DNA of 64,000 bases from Chryseobacterium daecheongense (GTDB taxonomy: Bacteria; Bacteroidota; Bacteroidia; Flavobacteriales; Weeksellaceae): the NCBI GenBank assembly GCA_027920525.1, contig CP115858.1:4712001-4776000 (forward strand). Reading direction: 5' to 3'. Within the stretch, counting starts at the first letter, position 1, and the number at the start of each line of letters is the position of its first letter. The translations under genes and the position numbers were made by a program. The notes beneath the pieces are model-generated. The model searched no databases. It saw only the letters and a list, made by a program, of their open reading frames with translations, and was not told where the DNA came from. Positions 9,431-18,168 of this stretch are shown here, in pieces.

Positions 9431-9775
9431 TTATTCAGAGTCTTTTTCTACTAAAGATTCTTTTAATTTCAGTAATTCAGCTTTTACGAATTCCAGACGG
9501 TCGATAATAGTAATGGTCTCGGATATTTTACTGTTTGTTGCCAAAGCGATCTTTGCTCCATCCAGCGTGTAACCTTTTTCTTTCACCAGATGGTAAATGA
9601 TCTGCAGGTTTTTAATATCCTCAGGGGTGAAGTACCGGTTACCTTTCTTGTTTTTTTTAGGTTTGATAATAGGGAATTCCTGCTCCCAATAACGTATTAA
9701 TGAAGTGTTTACATCAAATGCTTTAGCAACTTCTCCTATTGAATAATACAGCTTATCGGGTAAATTTATCTTCAT
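9431..9775 (-). CDS. MerR family transcriptional regulator
   Basis: 114-aa regulator with an N-terminal winged helix-turn-helix (about residues 10-78; YSIGEVAKAFDVNTSLIRYW, then NKKGNRYFTPEDI) and a short C-terminal helix suited to a dimer coiled coil. There is no cysteine-based metal site and no ligand domain, so the inducer is unknown. This compact type is widely conserved in Flavobacteriia. Start at ATG 9775: the frame continues to a TTG at 9796, but a good promoter (-7 box 9794-9801) overlaps that position. Divergent from the AraC gene. Confidence 0.9.
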   Translation of the reverse strand: MKINLPDKLYYSIGEVAKAFDVNTSLIRYWEQEFPIIKPKKNKKGNRYFTPEDIKNLQIIYHLVKEKGYTLDGAKIALATNSKISETITIIDRLEFVKAELLKLKESLVEKDSE

Positions 9776-9793
9776 TTTATGAATCCTAATCTT

Positions 9794-9825
9794 CAAAGAT
9801 AATTTTTTTTGAATTTTTTTACAAA
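9794..9825 (-). promoter_or_regulatory. Promoter of MerR gene
   Basis: Read on the minus strand: TTTG, 20 nt, TATCTTTG. This fits the Bacteroidetes consensus TTG-N19-TAnnTTTG and lies 18 nt before ATG 9775, which decides the start. Confidence 0.7.
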
Positions 9826-9917
9826 TTTACCATCCAAATATATTCTTAAAACTCTTTTCTTTTCTTGAAATACTATAATCTTCCAGTGCTATTTAAGATT
9901 AAATGAAAGTCTTTTTT

Positions 9918-9925
9918 TAATTTTG
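9918..9925 (+). promoter_or_regulatory. -7 box of AraC gene
   Basis: TAATTTTG matches TAnnTTTG and lies 16 nt before the TTG start at 9942. No clear -33 TTG is visible. Confidence 0.45.
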
Positions 9926-9941
9926 AAGTAAATTAATAGAT

Positions 9942-10823
9942 TTGAATTCTATATCTGTACTTCATATTGATCTTTTTCAGTCCGGGAAAAATGCTTCGGA
10001 TTTTTATTTCAATACAATGAAAGATCATTTGGTCAGCAGCCATAAACATATTGAGAAGCCCCATCGGCATGATTTTTACGTAACGGTGCTTTTTACAAAA
10101 GGGACAGGAATTCATGAAGTCGATTTTCACAGGTATGATGTCTCAGAGGGAAGCATGTTTTTTCTATCACCCGGTCAGGTCCACAGCTGGGAACTTTCGG
10201 AAGACACGGACGGGTATATTTTTTTCTTATCTCAGGAATTTTATGATATGCATTATATCAATCAGCATCTGAGAAACTTCCCTTTTTTTAGTTCGGTGAA
10301 TTTTTCAAGAAAGCTTCAGCTTGAAAAAAAATACCTGAACCCAATGGTTGGTTTGTTTGAAGAGATTCAGAATGAGTATTATTCTCATAACCTTATGAAG
10401 GAGGGGCTGATACTTTCAGTGATTACAAAAATGTATATCACCTCATCAAGGTTGTTTTCTAAAGAATACAATACTTTTAATTCCCCGGTTAGTATTTCAT
10501 ATTTAAAGCACTATCAGGATTTTGAGACTTTACTCGAAGAACATTTCACAAAAGAAAAATCGATTTCATTTTATGCTTCTTTGCTGGATATTTCTCCTAA
10601 ACACCTGAACAGAATTACGCAGACTATGGTTCAGAAAACGACTACAGAAGTTATTACTGAAAGGGTAATGCTGGAAGCAAAACGGATGCTGATGTATTTA
10701 AGCGAAAGTCTTGTTGAGATTGCCTTCAGATTGGGGTATGAAGAATATTCTTATTTTGTAAGGGTATTCCGGAAAACTTCCGGAATAACCCCGACTCAGT
10801 TTATTCAAAAGTATAAATCATAA
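9942..10823 (+). CDS. AraC family transcriptional regulator
   Basis: 293-aa regulator: an N-terminal cupin-like effector domain (about residues 35-105, with HKHIEKPHRHDFYVTVLFTKG and FFLSPGQVHSWEL) and a C-terminal AraC/XylS double HTH (about 190-293; ISFYASLLDISPKHLNRI and VEIAFRLGYEEYSYFVRVFR). The effector is unknown. The start is uncertain: the only in-frame upstream codon before a stop is TTG 9942, which a -7 box supports; ATG 10017 would remove 25 residues ahead of the cupin. It converges on ccoG with 9 bp between stops. Confidence 0.88.
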   Translation: MNSISVLHIDLFQSGKNASDFYFNTMKDHLVSSHKHIEKPHRHDFYVTVLFTKGTGIHEVDFHRYDVSEGSMFFLSPGQVHSWELSEDTDGYIFFLSQEFYDMHYINQHLRNFPFFSSVNFSRKLQLEKKYLNPMVGLFEEIQNEYYSHNLMKEGLILSVITKMYITSSRLFSKEYNTFNSPVSISYLKHYQDFETLLEEHFTKEKSISFYASLLDISPKHLNRITQTMVQKTTTEVITERVMLEAKRMLMYLSESLVEIAFRLGYEEYSYFVRVFRKTSGITPTQFIQKYKS

Positions 10824-10832
10824 ACTTTTTGA

Positions 10833-12275
10833 CTACAACAATAGTTTGAAAGGTCCTTCAAAAGTTGTTTCAAAAGTATCCACAATTTTGCCTTTTTCAT
10901 CAAGTACAGCAATCACAATATTCTGTTTGGAAAATCGGATGTCTTTTTCAGGAAATGTAATATTAATGTTACCTTTTAAGATCTGATCTCCCTTTAATAC
11001 AATTTTATCTGAACCAAAAAAAGTGATCTCGCCATTTTTAGGACTTATTACTTTTATTGTTAAAACCTTTTTCTCATTGGTTTTGTTTAAAAAAGTATAA
11101 ATAAATGTATTCGTTATTTTTCCATTTTTTGTAAAGAAAGTGGATCCGGCAGGTTTAATAAATTTGGCCTCCATAGATCCACGGTCATACATTAGAAAAC
11201 CAAGAAAACCGATTAATAATGCCAGAAAAACCGTAGTGACTTTCATTCTGGAGGTAAAAATAAACCTGGATTGGTTTTCAATTTCAGCTTCAGTTGCGTA
11301 GCGAACCAATCCTTTTGGAAGACCTATTTTTTCCATTACTTCATCACAGGCATCAATGCACGCCGTGCAATTAATACATTCAAGCTGTTGGCCATTTCTG
11401 ATGTCTATTCCTGTAGGGCAAACCACGACACATTGCTGGCAATCGATACAATCTCCTTTTCCTTCTGATTTTCGGTCTTCACCGTTTTTCCATTTGGAAC
11501 GGTTTTCACCTCTTTTAAAATCATAATATACATTGATGGTTTGTTTATCAATAAGAACTCCCTGTAAGCGTCCGTAGGGGCATACCAATGTACATACCTG
11601 CTCACGGAGCCATGCGAAAGTAAAATAAAAAACAGCTGTAAAAGAAAGCATAACAATGAATTTCAAAGAATGTTCTGCAGGGCCTTCACTCATGATTTTA
11701 AAAACCTCTCTGTATCCTACAATATACATGAACATGAAATGACTGATAATTAACGAAACCAAAAGGAATACCGACCATTTCAGACTCCTCTTTCTTATTT
11801 TTTCACTATTCCATTCCTGTCGGTCCAGCTTCATTTGCTTATTACGGTCACCTTCGATCCAATATTCTATTTTTCTGAAAACCATCTCCATAAAAAGAGT
11901 TTGCGGACAAAGCCAGCCACAGAATATTCGTCCGAAAACTACTGTAAAAAGCATAACAAATATGACAGAAGTAACAGCGCCCAGAGCCAGAATAAAAAAA
12001 TCCTGGAGATAAAAAGGTTGCCCCACAATGAAAAATTTTCTGTCGATAACATTAATCAGAAGAAAAGGGTTATGATTAATGGTTACGAAAGGTAGAATAA
12101 AAAACAAAGCAAGCAGGATATAGCTGGTGTAATTTCTGTAATTGGTATATTTCCCCTTGGGTTTGCGGGGGAACACCCATTTTCTTTTTCCTGTATCATC
12201 CATTGTTCCCACAGAATTTCTGAAAGCTTCATTCTCTATTGCTATAACCTTTTCGGGTTTGGTGCCTGTATTCAT
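10833..12275 (-). CDS. ccoG: Cytochrome c oxidase accessory protein CcoG (FixG/RdxA)
   Basis: 480-aa membrane iron-sulfur protein needed for copper delivery and assembly of cbb3-type cytochrome oxidase. TM helices lie at about 50-70, 92-112, 168-188, 205-222 and 336-352. Cysteine pairs occur at 119/123 (FCGWLCPQ) and 228/232, and two 4Fe-4S clusters use C276/279/282/286 and C300/303/306/310. The last ~110 residues form the FixG Ig-like domain. The ccoNOP and ccoIS genes usually beside it are not in the window on either side, so it appears detached or the operon lies elsewhere. Confidence 0.95.
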   Translation of the reverse strand: MNTGTKPEKVIAIENEAFRNSVGTMDDTGKRKWVFPRKPKGKYTNYRNYTSYILLALFFILPFVTINHNPFLLINVIDRKFFIVGQPFYLQDFFILALGAVTSVIFVMLFTVVFGRIFCGWLCPQTLFMEMVFRKIEYWIEGDRNKQMKLDRQEWNSEKIRKRSLKWSVFLLVSLIISHFMFMYIVGYREVFKIMSEGPAEHSLKFIVMLSFTAVFYFTFAWLREQVCTLVCPYGRLQGVLIDKQTINVYYDFKRGENRSKWKNGEDRKSEGKGDCIDCQQCVVVCPTGIDIRNGQQLECINCTACIDACDEVMEKIGLPKGLVRYATEAEIENQSRFIFTSRMKVTTVFLALLIGFLGFLMYDRGSMEAKFIKPAGSTFFTKNGKITNTFIYTFLNKTNEKKVLTIKVISPKNGEITFFGSDKIVLKGDQILKGNINITFPEKDIRFSKQNIVIAVLDEKGKIVDTFETTFEGPFKLLL

Positions 12276-12518
12276 TCTTTTATTTTAAATAACCAATTGA
12301 ATAATCCCTCATTTTGTTGTTTTTTTTATTAAAAAACATCTATTGAGTTTCTTACCGCAAAGCTCTTAATTAAGGGAATACATTACTAATAGTATACACG
12401 TATTGAATAGGACAAATGGGACATTTATCAATTTTTTATTATTGTATCAAAATGAGAAAATAATTCTTGAATTTTATTTTTTCATGTTGTACATTGTGAG
12501 CCTAAAATGAAATAAGAA

Positions 12519-13412
12519 ATGAAGAATCTTTTTAAAATGACTTGGGTTGGTTTGGTTTTAGTATTACTAAATTGTCAATCAGTAAATTATACCCGTATGT
12601 TTTATCATGATGTAATGCCAGAGAAGATTTCAGACCGGTTCGGTTTTACTGAGGGGCCCTCCTCAGATAAAGAAGGGAATGTTTATTTTACAGATCAGCC
12701 CAATGATAAAATTTATTATTGGGATTGGAAAACAAATGAAATCCGGGAATTTTTAAGCAAAACAGGACGCGCCAATGGAACCCATTTTGATCAAGACGAT
12801 AATCTGATTACCTGTTCTGATGATCAGGGCGAGATCTGGAAGATCTCTAAAGATAAAAAGATTCAGATTTTATTAAAAGGTTTCGAAGGAAAAAGGCTTA
12901 ATGGTCCGAATGATGTATGGGGAGATTCTTCAGGTGGAATGTACTTTACTGATCCTTTGTATAAGAGAGATTACTGGATTGATTTTAAACAGGAAATTCC
13001 TCATAAAAGTCTTTACTACAGAAATAAAGAAGGTAAAGTAAAAAAAATCGATACTTTTACCCAGCCCAATGGCATTGCCGGAAGTGAGAAATACAGAAAA
13101 CTCTATGTTTCTGATATTGATGCAGGAAAAACTTATGTATACGACATATTGGATGCAGGAGAACTTTCTGAGAAGAGACTGTTCTGTGAAATGGGGTCTG
13201 ACGGAATGACGTTAGATAAGCACGGGAATGTTTATTTAACAGGTAATGGGGTTACGGTGTTTAATCGCGATGGAAAAAAAATCTATCATATTCCTATTGA
13301 GGAGGAGTGGACTTCCAACGTAACATTCGGAGGAAAGCATAATGATATTCTTTTTATTACTGCTTCAAAGTCAGTATATACTTTACCAACAAGGGTAAAA
13401 GGGACAAGATAA
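12519..13412 (+). CDS. SMP-30/gluconolactonase-family lipoprotein
   Basis: 297-aa six-bladed beta-propeller of the SMP-30/gluconolactonase/LRE family, with a lipoprotein signal (VLVLLNCQ, lipidation at about Cys19). Typical elements are GFTEGPSSDKEGNVYFTDQP near 42-61, GPNDVWGDSSGGMYFTDP near 127-145 and TQPNGIAGS near 187, which together supply the divalent-metal ligands E, N and D. Such enzymes hydrolyse sugar lactones; the substrate cannot be read here. It stands alone with a 106-nt stretch upstream in which TTG-N20-TACATTGT is a weak promoter candidate. Confidence 0.85.
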   Translation: MKNLFKMTWVGLVLVLLNCQSVNYTRMFYHDVMPEKISDRFGFTEGPSSDKEGNVYFTDQPNDKIYYWDWKTNEIREFLSKTGRANGTHFDQDDNLITCSDDQGEIWKISKDKKIQILLKGFEGKRLNGPNDVWGDSSGGMYFTDPLYKRDYWIDFKQEIPHKSLYYRNKEGKVKKIDTFTQPNGIAGSEKYRKLYVSDIDAGKTYVYDILDAGELSEKRLFCEMGSDGMTLDKHGNVYLTGNGVTVFNRDGKKIYHIPIEEEWTSNVTFGGKHNDILFITASKSVYTLPTRVKGTR

Positions 13413-13793
13413 TCGATTCCATTTATTGTTGTTAAATCTTTTATCAGTGATTTAGTTACTTGAAAATTATATGTAATATTCAGGTAATCAGTGAGGTGGG
13501 CTTTGATTTCATTGATGTTATTTCATGTGTATTTGAATTTATTTCTTTTTAAATCTTATTTTATATAAAATTTTTAATCTATTTACTTTTATCGTAAAAT
13601 AATTTAAGTTAATTGTGAAAATGTTAATAATGAGTGTTGTTTATTATTAATATTATGGTTTTTGTGTTTAATTTTTTGCTTTTTTTGTAAAGTGTTTTTA
13701 GGCTCTGGAAAATATCGTTTATTTTATTTAAGATGTTTGCGTGAGTTAGAACATATACCAACCTTAACACAAACAGTTTAAATTATTATAGAT
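13413..13793 (+). other. 381-bp gene-free stretch
   Basis: Very AT-rich, with many short T runs. I find no ORF with a plausible start, no terminator hairpin after the SMP-30 gene and no RNA gene. GATGTTTG near 13733 is a one-mismatch -7 box for the protease downstream. Confidence 0.5.
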
Positions 13794-16478
13794 ATGAAAT
13801 TCTACTTATTGATCGCATTGGCGATGGTTCCTTTTATGGGGTCATCACAATGGAAGAGAACAGAACTACGTTCACAAAGCGTAAAAAAAGTACAGGAAAA
13901 ACTGGAGTTTTCAGGCTTGTATACATTAGATATAAACGCTTTAAAACAAACCCTTAAAAATACATCTTCTAAAACTTCTGAGGGAAAAGGTGTTGTTATT
14001 TCAATTCCTGATATCAATGGGAAAACAGAAAGGTTCCAGGTATGGGAATATTCCAATATGGCTCCTGAATTACAGGAGAAATATCCGGACATAAAATCTT
14101 ATATGGGAAGGGGAATAGAAGACCCGTCTGCTTATTTAAGATTTAGTCTTTCACCGGTAGGTTTTTCATCCATGATTACAAGATCCGGTACTTCTGAATT
14201 TATTGAACCTTATTCACAGGACGGAACAGTATATGCTGTATTCGATTCAAAAGCAAGAAAGAATCAGGAGGCAGAACCTTTCATTTGTGGTACTGCTGAA
14301 AATCTGGCAACGAAGTCCCTATCTAGTAAAAATGGTGCACAAAATAAAAAAGCCGCAGGTTTCAATACTTTCAGGCTGGCTATGTCATGTACCGGGGAAT
14401 ATGCCCAGTATCATTTAACAGCAGCCGGAACACCGGCAAATGCTACGGAAGCGCAGAAAAAAGCAGTAGTACTGGCAGCTATGAATACGACATTAACCCG
14501 TCTTAATCAGTTATTTGAAAAAGATCTGTCATTACATTTTAATTTAATTGCCAATAATGATGTGCTTATTTTTTTAGAACCTACTGCAGATCCTTATACC
14601 AATGGAGGACCTGGTGAAGCTCAAACCCAGATTTCAGCGCGTATTGCAGCTCAGGACTACGATATGGGTCATTTGCTGGATAAAAAGAATGGTAACGGCC
14701 AGGCAGGAGATATCGGAGTAATCTGTGATGATAATGCTAAAGCAGGTGGATGGACAGCTCATAATTTTCCTGAAGGAGATAAATTCGATATAGACTATGT
14801 TGCTCATGAAATGGGTCATCAGATGGGGGCGAACCATACATTTACGCTTTATAATGCAAGCTATACGGATGCTTCTTTAGTAGAGCCGGGAAGTGGATCT
14901 ACGATTATGGCTTATACAGGTATTATGGGTGGTAATAGTGATGTGCAGTTTAACTCATTCGATTATTTTCATGCTTTTAATCTTAAAGAGATCAAAGATG
15001 TGATCAATGGCGTGGCATGCGGTGTTAATGTGCCGTTTGCTAACCCTGCACCAGCAGTAAATGCCGGAGCTGATTATACAATTCCTAAATCTACACCTTT
15101 CGCATTGAAAGCAACCACAACAGATGCCAATAGTGCTGGTTATACTTATACGTGGGAGCAGATGGATTCCGGTTCGGCACAAACAGGAACGGTGAACTCT
15201 CTTACCTATGCTGCCAAACCTTCCGGTCCTACTTTCCGGTCCTTACCTCCGGTAAGTACACCTGTAAGATACTTCCCTGATTTTAATAAAGTATTGGCAG
15301 GAGTATATGCGACCCGTTGGGAGTCTTTATCCAGTGTGGCAAGGACACTTAATTTTACAGTTACGGCAAGAAATAATCATCCTACTGCTCCGCAAACGAG
15401 CAAAGATGAAACGGTAATAACGGTTGATGCTGCATCGGGACCTTTCAAAATTACAGCTCCGACATTTGGACAGTCGTTAAGTTCCGGAAATTCAGCAACT
15501 ATAACCTGGGATGTTGCTAATACCACTCAGGCTCCGATTAATACAGCAAATGTTACGATTAAATTATCTACCGACGGAGGGCAAACATTTACCGTGCTGG
15601 CAGCAAATACACCTAATGACGGTAGCGAACAGATTACAATTCCTGCCGGATCAACTTCGGCAAACGCATACATTCTGATTGAAGCTATAGGAAATGTTTA
15701 TTATGCGGTAAGTCCAAGTTTTGTTATTGATTATAATGTGACCGGAGAAACATGTGCAACGTATACTTATAATGGACCAGCTGTTGGCATTACGGATGGA
15801 CCTGGAGGGAACAAGATTTCTTCACCTAAAGTTATTGTTCCTTTAATGGTAAATAATACCGGAGTCATTACTAAAATTAAAGTAACACCAACTATAGCAC
15901 ACCCTTATGTAAGTGATTTGGCTGTTGGTATAGAAAGTCCGCAAGGATCTTCTGCTCTCATATGGAATAGAAAATGTGGAAATGCGGCATATTCAGGTAT
16001 TACAGCTTCGTTCACAGATACAGGTAATGCAGTAGCTTGTGCTTCTCCGATTCAGGGAGAAACGAAATCTGATGAATCATTAGGAATCTTTAAAGGGCAT
16101 AAGGCTCAGGGAGAATGGAAGTTGTTTGCATCGGACAATTATGCAGGTGATGTGGGAACAATTAATTCTTGGTCGCTTGAAGTTTGTACCCGCGAAACAC
16201 AAAATTTAGGGACAAAGGATGCTTCCGCTGTATCAGGAAATGATATCAAAATTTACCCTAATCCGAGTAATGGGAATTTCTTTGTTAAATCTAGGAATTT
16301 ATCAGGAGAAATAAAAGTTACTCTATTTGATTCAAGTGGCAGGCTGATCACTTCGGATTCCTACCAAGGTAATGGAGATTTTACAAAAGAATTTAACATG
16401 AACATTCCAAAAGGAGTTTATATTATTAATATTAATTCTTCCAAAGGAATGTATAGTCAAAAACTGATCATCAAATAA
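13794..16478 (+). CDS. Secreted reprolysin-like zinc metalloprotease, T9SS type A
   Basis: 894-aa exoprotease. A signal peptide (MKFYLLIALAMVPFMGSSQ) and propeptide (to about 190) lead to a metzincin domain with HEMGHQMGANH at residues 338-348 (zinc ligands H338, H342, H348; catalytic E339) and a Met-turn STIMAYTG near 375. Ig-like modules follow (about 420-640), then a proprotein-convertase P domain (about 655-800) and a type A sorting domain (YPNPSNGNFFV to KLIIK). The tail directs export by the T9SS and C-terminal cleavage. It stands alone and is closed by a strong terminator. Substrate is unknown; nutritional protein breakdown is the likely role. Confidence 0.92.
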   Translation: MKFYLLIALAMVPFMGSSQWKRTELRSQSVKKVQEKLEFSGLYTLDINALKQTLKNTSSKTSEGKGVVISIPDINGKTERFQVWEYSNMAPELQEKYPDIKSYMGRGIEDPSAYLRFSLSPVGFSSMITRSGTSEFIEPYSQDGTVYAVFDSKARKNQEAEPFICGTAENLATKSLSSKNGAQNKKAAGFNTFRLAMSCTGEYAQYHLTAAGTPANATEAQKKAVVLAAMNTTLTRLNQLFEKDLSLHFNLIANNDVLIFLEPTADPYTNGGPGEAQTQISARIAAQDYDMGHLLDKKNGNGQAGDIGVICDDNAKAGGWTAHNFPEGDKFDIDYVAHEMGHQMGANHTFTLYNASYTDASLVEPGSGSTIMAYTGIMGGNSDVQFNSFDYFHAFNLKEIKDVINGVACGVNVPFANPAPAVNAGADYTIPKSTPFALKATTTDANSAGYTYTWEQMDSGSAQTGTVNSLTYAAKPSGPTFRSLPPVSTPVRYFPDFNKVLAGVYATRWESLSSVARTLNFTVTARNNHPTAPQTSKDETVITVDAASGPFKITAPTFGQSLSSGNSATITWDVANTTQAPINTANVTIKLSTDGGQTFTVLAANTPNDGSEQITIPAGSTSANAYILIEAIGNVYYAVSPSFVIDYNVTGETCATYTYNGPAVGITDGPGGNKISSPKVIVPLMVNNTGVITKIKVTPTIAHPYVSDLAVGIESPQGSSALIWNRKCGNAAYSGITASFTDTGNAVACASPIQGETKSDESLGIFKGHKAQGEWKLFASDNYAGDVGTINSWSLEVCTRETQNLGTKDASAVSGNDIKIYPNPSNGNFFVKSRNLSGEIKVTLFDSSGRLITSDSYQGNGDFTKEFNMNIPKGVYIININSSKGMYSQKLIIK

Positions 16479-16501
16479 GTTTTTTAATATTATTGTAAAA
16501 G

Positions 16502-16531
16502 GAAAGCGGCTATTAAATAATGGCCGCTTTC
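16502..16531. terminator. Bidirectional intrinsic terminator
   Basis: Stem GAAAGCGGC / GCCGCTTTC with a 12-nt loop and TTTTTT downstream on the plus strand, between the convergent protease and DEAD helicase genes. Confidence 0.85.
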
Positions 16532-16556
16532 TTTTTTATCTTAAAATTGATGTCGT

Positions 16557-17864
16557 TTAATACGCTATCTCCATTTTGACTTTTTTTCCTTTAAGCTTTT
16601 CATTGGATAATTTCTTTAACAATGAACTCACTTTCTTCCTGGAAACGGCAACATATGATGTTGTGTCTTTCACTTCAATCAGCCCGATATCCTCCTTTTG
16701 TAATTCCCCTTTTTTAATGAGATAACCCACAATATCTACTTTATTAACTTTGTCTTTCTTACCTGCACTGATATAAATTGTTTGAAAAGGTGTCTTTTCA
16801 GGAACTTTATCATATCCTGAAACACTTTCTTCAGGCGTATTATTTTTGATAAAAGGAAAATTTTCTTCCTCTGTCATGATAAGGTAAACAAAACCTTTAG
16901 CATTCATCCTCGCGGTACGTCCGTTTCTGTGAATGAAAGCATCTTCTTTGGGAGGTAGTTGATAATGAACAATAGACTCTACTTCAGGTATATCAAGTCC
17001 CCGGGCGGCAAGGTCGGTTGTGATTAGGATTCTTGCAGAGTCATTTCTGAACTTCAGTAAAGCCCGTTCTCTTTCGTCCTGTTCCATACCCCCGTGGAAT
17101 GTTTCCCTGTCAATTCCCATTTGATGGAGAAGCTCGGAAATACGGTCTACTGCGTCACGGTGATTACAGAAAATCAGCGTTCTTTTATTTCCGATTTTAC
17201 AAACAAGATTGAAAAGTGTATCCAGCTTTTCTTCCGGAATTGTCATTACTTTTCTCAGTTGTAAATCAGGTTTTATGTCGTTTTCTTTAAGGAAACTGAT
17301 TACTTTTTCATCTTTCAGCCCGGTAAATGAAGGGATTTCATCCATGGCAGTTGCAGAAGTTAAAATTCTTTGGGATAACCCTTTTAAAGAATTAGAAATA
17401 AATTCCATATCATCATGAAAGCCTAGCTCTAATGCTTTATCAAACTCATCAAGAACCAATGTCTTAATTGTCTTAGGATCAAAATTATTGTTTCTCAGAT
17501 GGTAAACAACTCTTCCCGGTGTTCCAATCAATACGGCAGGAGCTTCAATTAAATTATTAACCTCAATCTTTTTATCATGACCACCATAGCAAACAGAAAC
17601 CTTAAAATCCGTTCCCATTGACTTGAACACCTGTTCAATTTGTAGAGCCAATTCTCTGGCCGGAACTAATATCAATGCCTGGACTCCTTGAACGTCTTTT
17701 TTCAGATTTCTTAAAACCGGAAATAAAAAAGCAAGCGTCTTCCCTGATCCGGTAGGAGAGAGCAATACAATATCCGTATTGTTTTCAGAAGCTTTATAAG
17801 TAGATTTCTGCATCTGATTCATATCCTGAATTTGCAGTTTTTGATAAATTGATTGTAGTTCCAT
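16557..17864 (-). CDS. DEAD-box RNA helicase
   Basis: 435-aa ATP-dependent RNA helicase with all core motifs: SPTGSGKT (residues 36-43), VPARELALQ, TPGRV, DEFD near 140 (a DEAD variant), SAT, and HRNGRTAR. The C-terminal ~75 residues (KKDKVNKVDIVGYLIKKGEL, then VSRKKVSSLLKKL) resemble the DbpA RNA-recognition domain that anchors the E. coli enzyme to 23S rRNA helix 92, so a role in large-subunit assembly is likely; I am not sure enough to use the name. Its ATG lies only 4 nt after a TATCTTTG -7 box, so the transcript may be nearly leaderless. Confidence 0.9.
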   Translation of the reverse strand: MELQSIYQKLQIQDMNQMQKSTYKASENNTDIVLLSPTGSGKTLAFLFPVLRNLKKDVQGVQALILVPARELALQIEQVFKSMGTDFKVSVCYGGHDKKIEVNNLIEAPAVLIGTPGRVVYHLRNNNFDPKTIKTLVLDEFDKALELGFHDDMEFISNSLKGLSQRILTSATAMDEIPSFTGLKDEKVISFLKENDIKPDLQLRKVMTIPEEKLDTLFNLVCKIGNKRTLIFCNHRDAVDRISELLHQMGIDRETFHGGMEQDERERALLKFRNDSARILITTDLAARGLDIPEVESIVHYQLPPKEDAFIHRNGRTARMNAKGFVYLIMTEEENFPFIKNNTPEESVSGYDKVPEKTPFQTIYISAGKKDKVNKVDIVGYLIKKGELQKEDIGLIEVKDTTSYVAVSRKKVSSLLKKLSNEKLKGKKVKMEIAY

Positions 17865-17868
17865 TGGG

Positions 17869-17876
17869 CAAAGATA
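17869..17876 (-). promoter_or_regulatory. -7 box of DEAD helicase gene
   Basis: TATCTTTG on the minus strand ends 4 nt before the ATG. No -33 TTG is seen at the right distance. Confidence 0.4.
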
Positions 17877-18017
17877 GTGAAAATAGGTGGCTAGGAATTT
17901 AGAGTCTTAAGTTGTAAGTTGTTATAAAGATTGTTGGTGAAGATGTATTTTAATCTTTTAATGATTTTAATTTTGACAATCAGGCATTTAGGTGTGAAGT
18001 TTCTGCGGATTAAAATA

Positions 18018-18046
18018 TTGTATATTAAATAATATTCGTATATTTG
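18018..18046 (+). promoter_or_regulatory. Promoter of rpsA
   Basis: TTG (18018-18020), 18 nt, TATATTTG (18039-18046): a near-consensus Bacteroidetes promoter. Transcription should start near 18050, giving a leader of roughly 115-120 nt. Confidence 0.75.
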
Positions 18047-18049
18047 CAC

Positions 18050-18134
18050 CCACTTTTTGTGGTCAAGGTTTGAAGAGGTAAATTATTAAAAATTAATTAC
18101 TTCCGTATTTTTTAAATCCACATTTGTTCAAACC
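18050..18134 (+). promoter_or_regulatory. Candidate structured 5' leader of rpsA mRNA
   Basis: Three nested or adjacent inverted repeats can be seen: CCAC-TTTTT-GTGG at 18050-18062; GGTTTGAA (18067-18074) with TTCAAACC (18127-18134), a perfect 8-bp closing stem; and inside it GAGGTAA (18075-18081) with TTACTTC about 17 nt later (one G-U pair). The order suggests a folded leader. Autoregulation by S1 is known in E. coli with a different leader; its presence here is inference. Confidence 0.45.
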
Positions 18135-18168
18135 GTTAAAAAAGAAGGAATACAAATTTTATTAGAAA

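Noticed and set aside
9307..9507. 66-codon plus-strand frame
   Set aside because: Overlaps the 3' end of the MerR gene on the other strand; hydrophobic part is a shadow of its helix.
12276..12518. Fnr-type site before ccoG
   Set aside because: No TTGAT-N4-ATCAA-like dyad in the gap.
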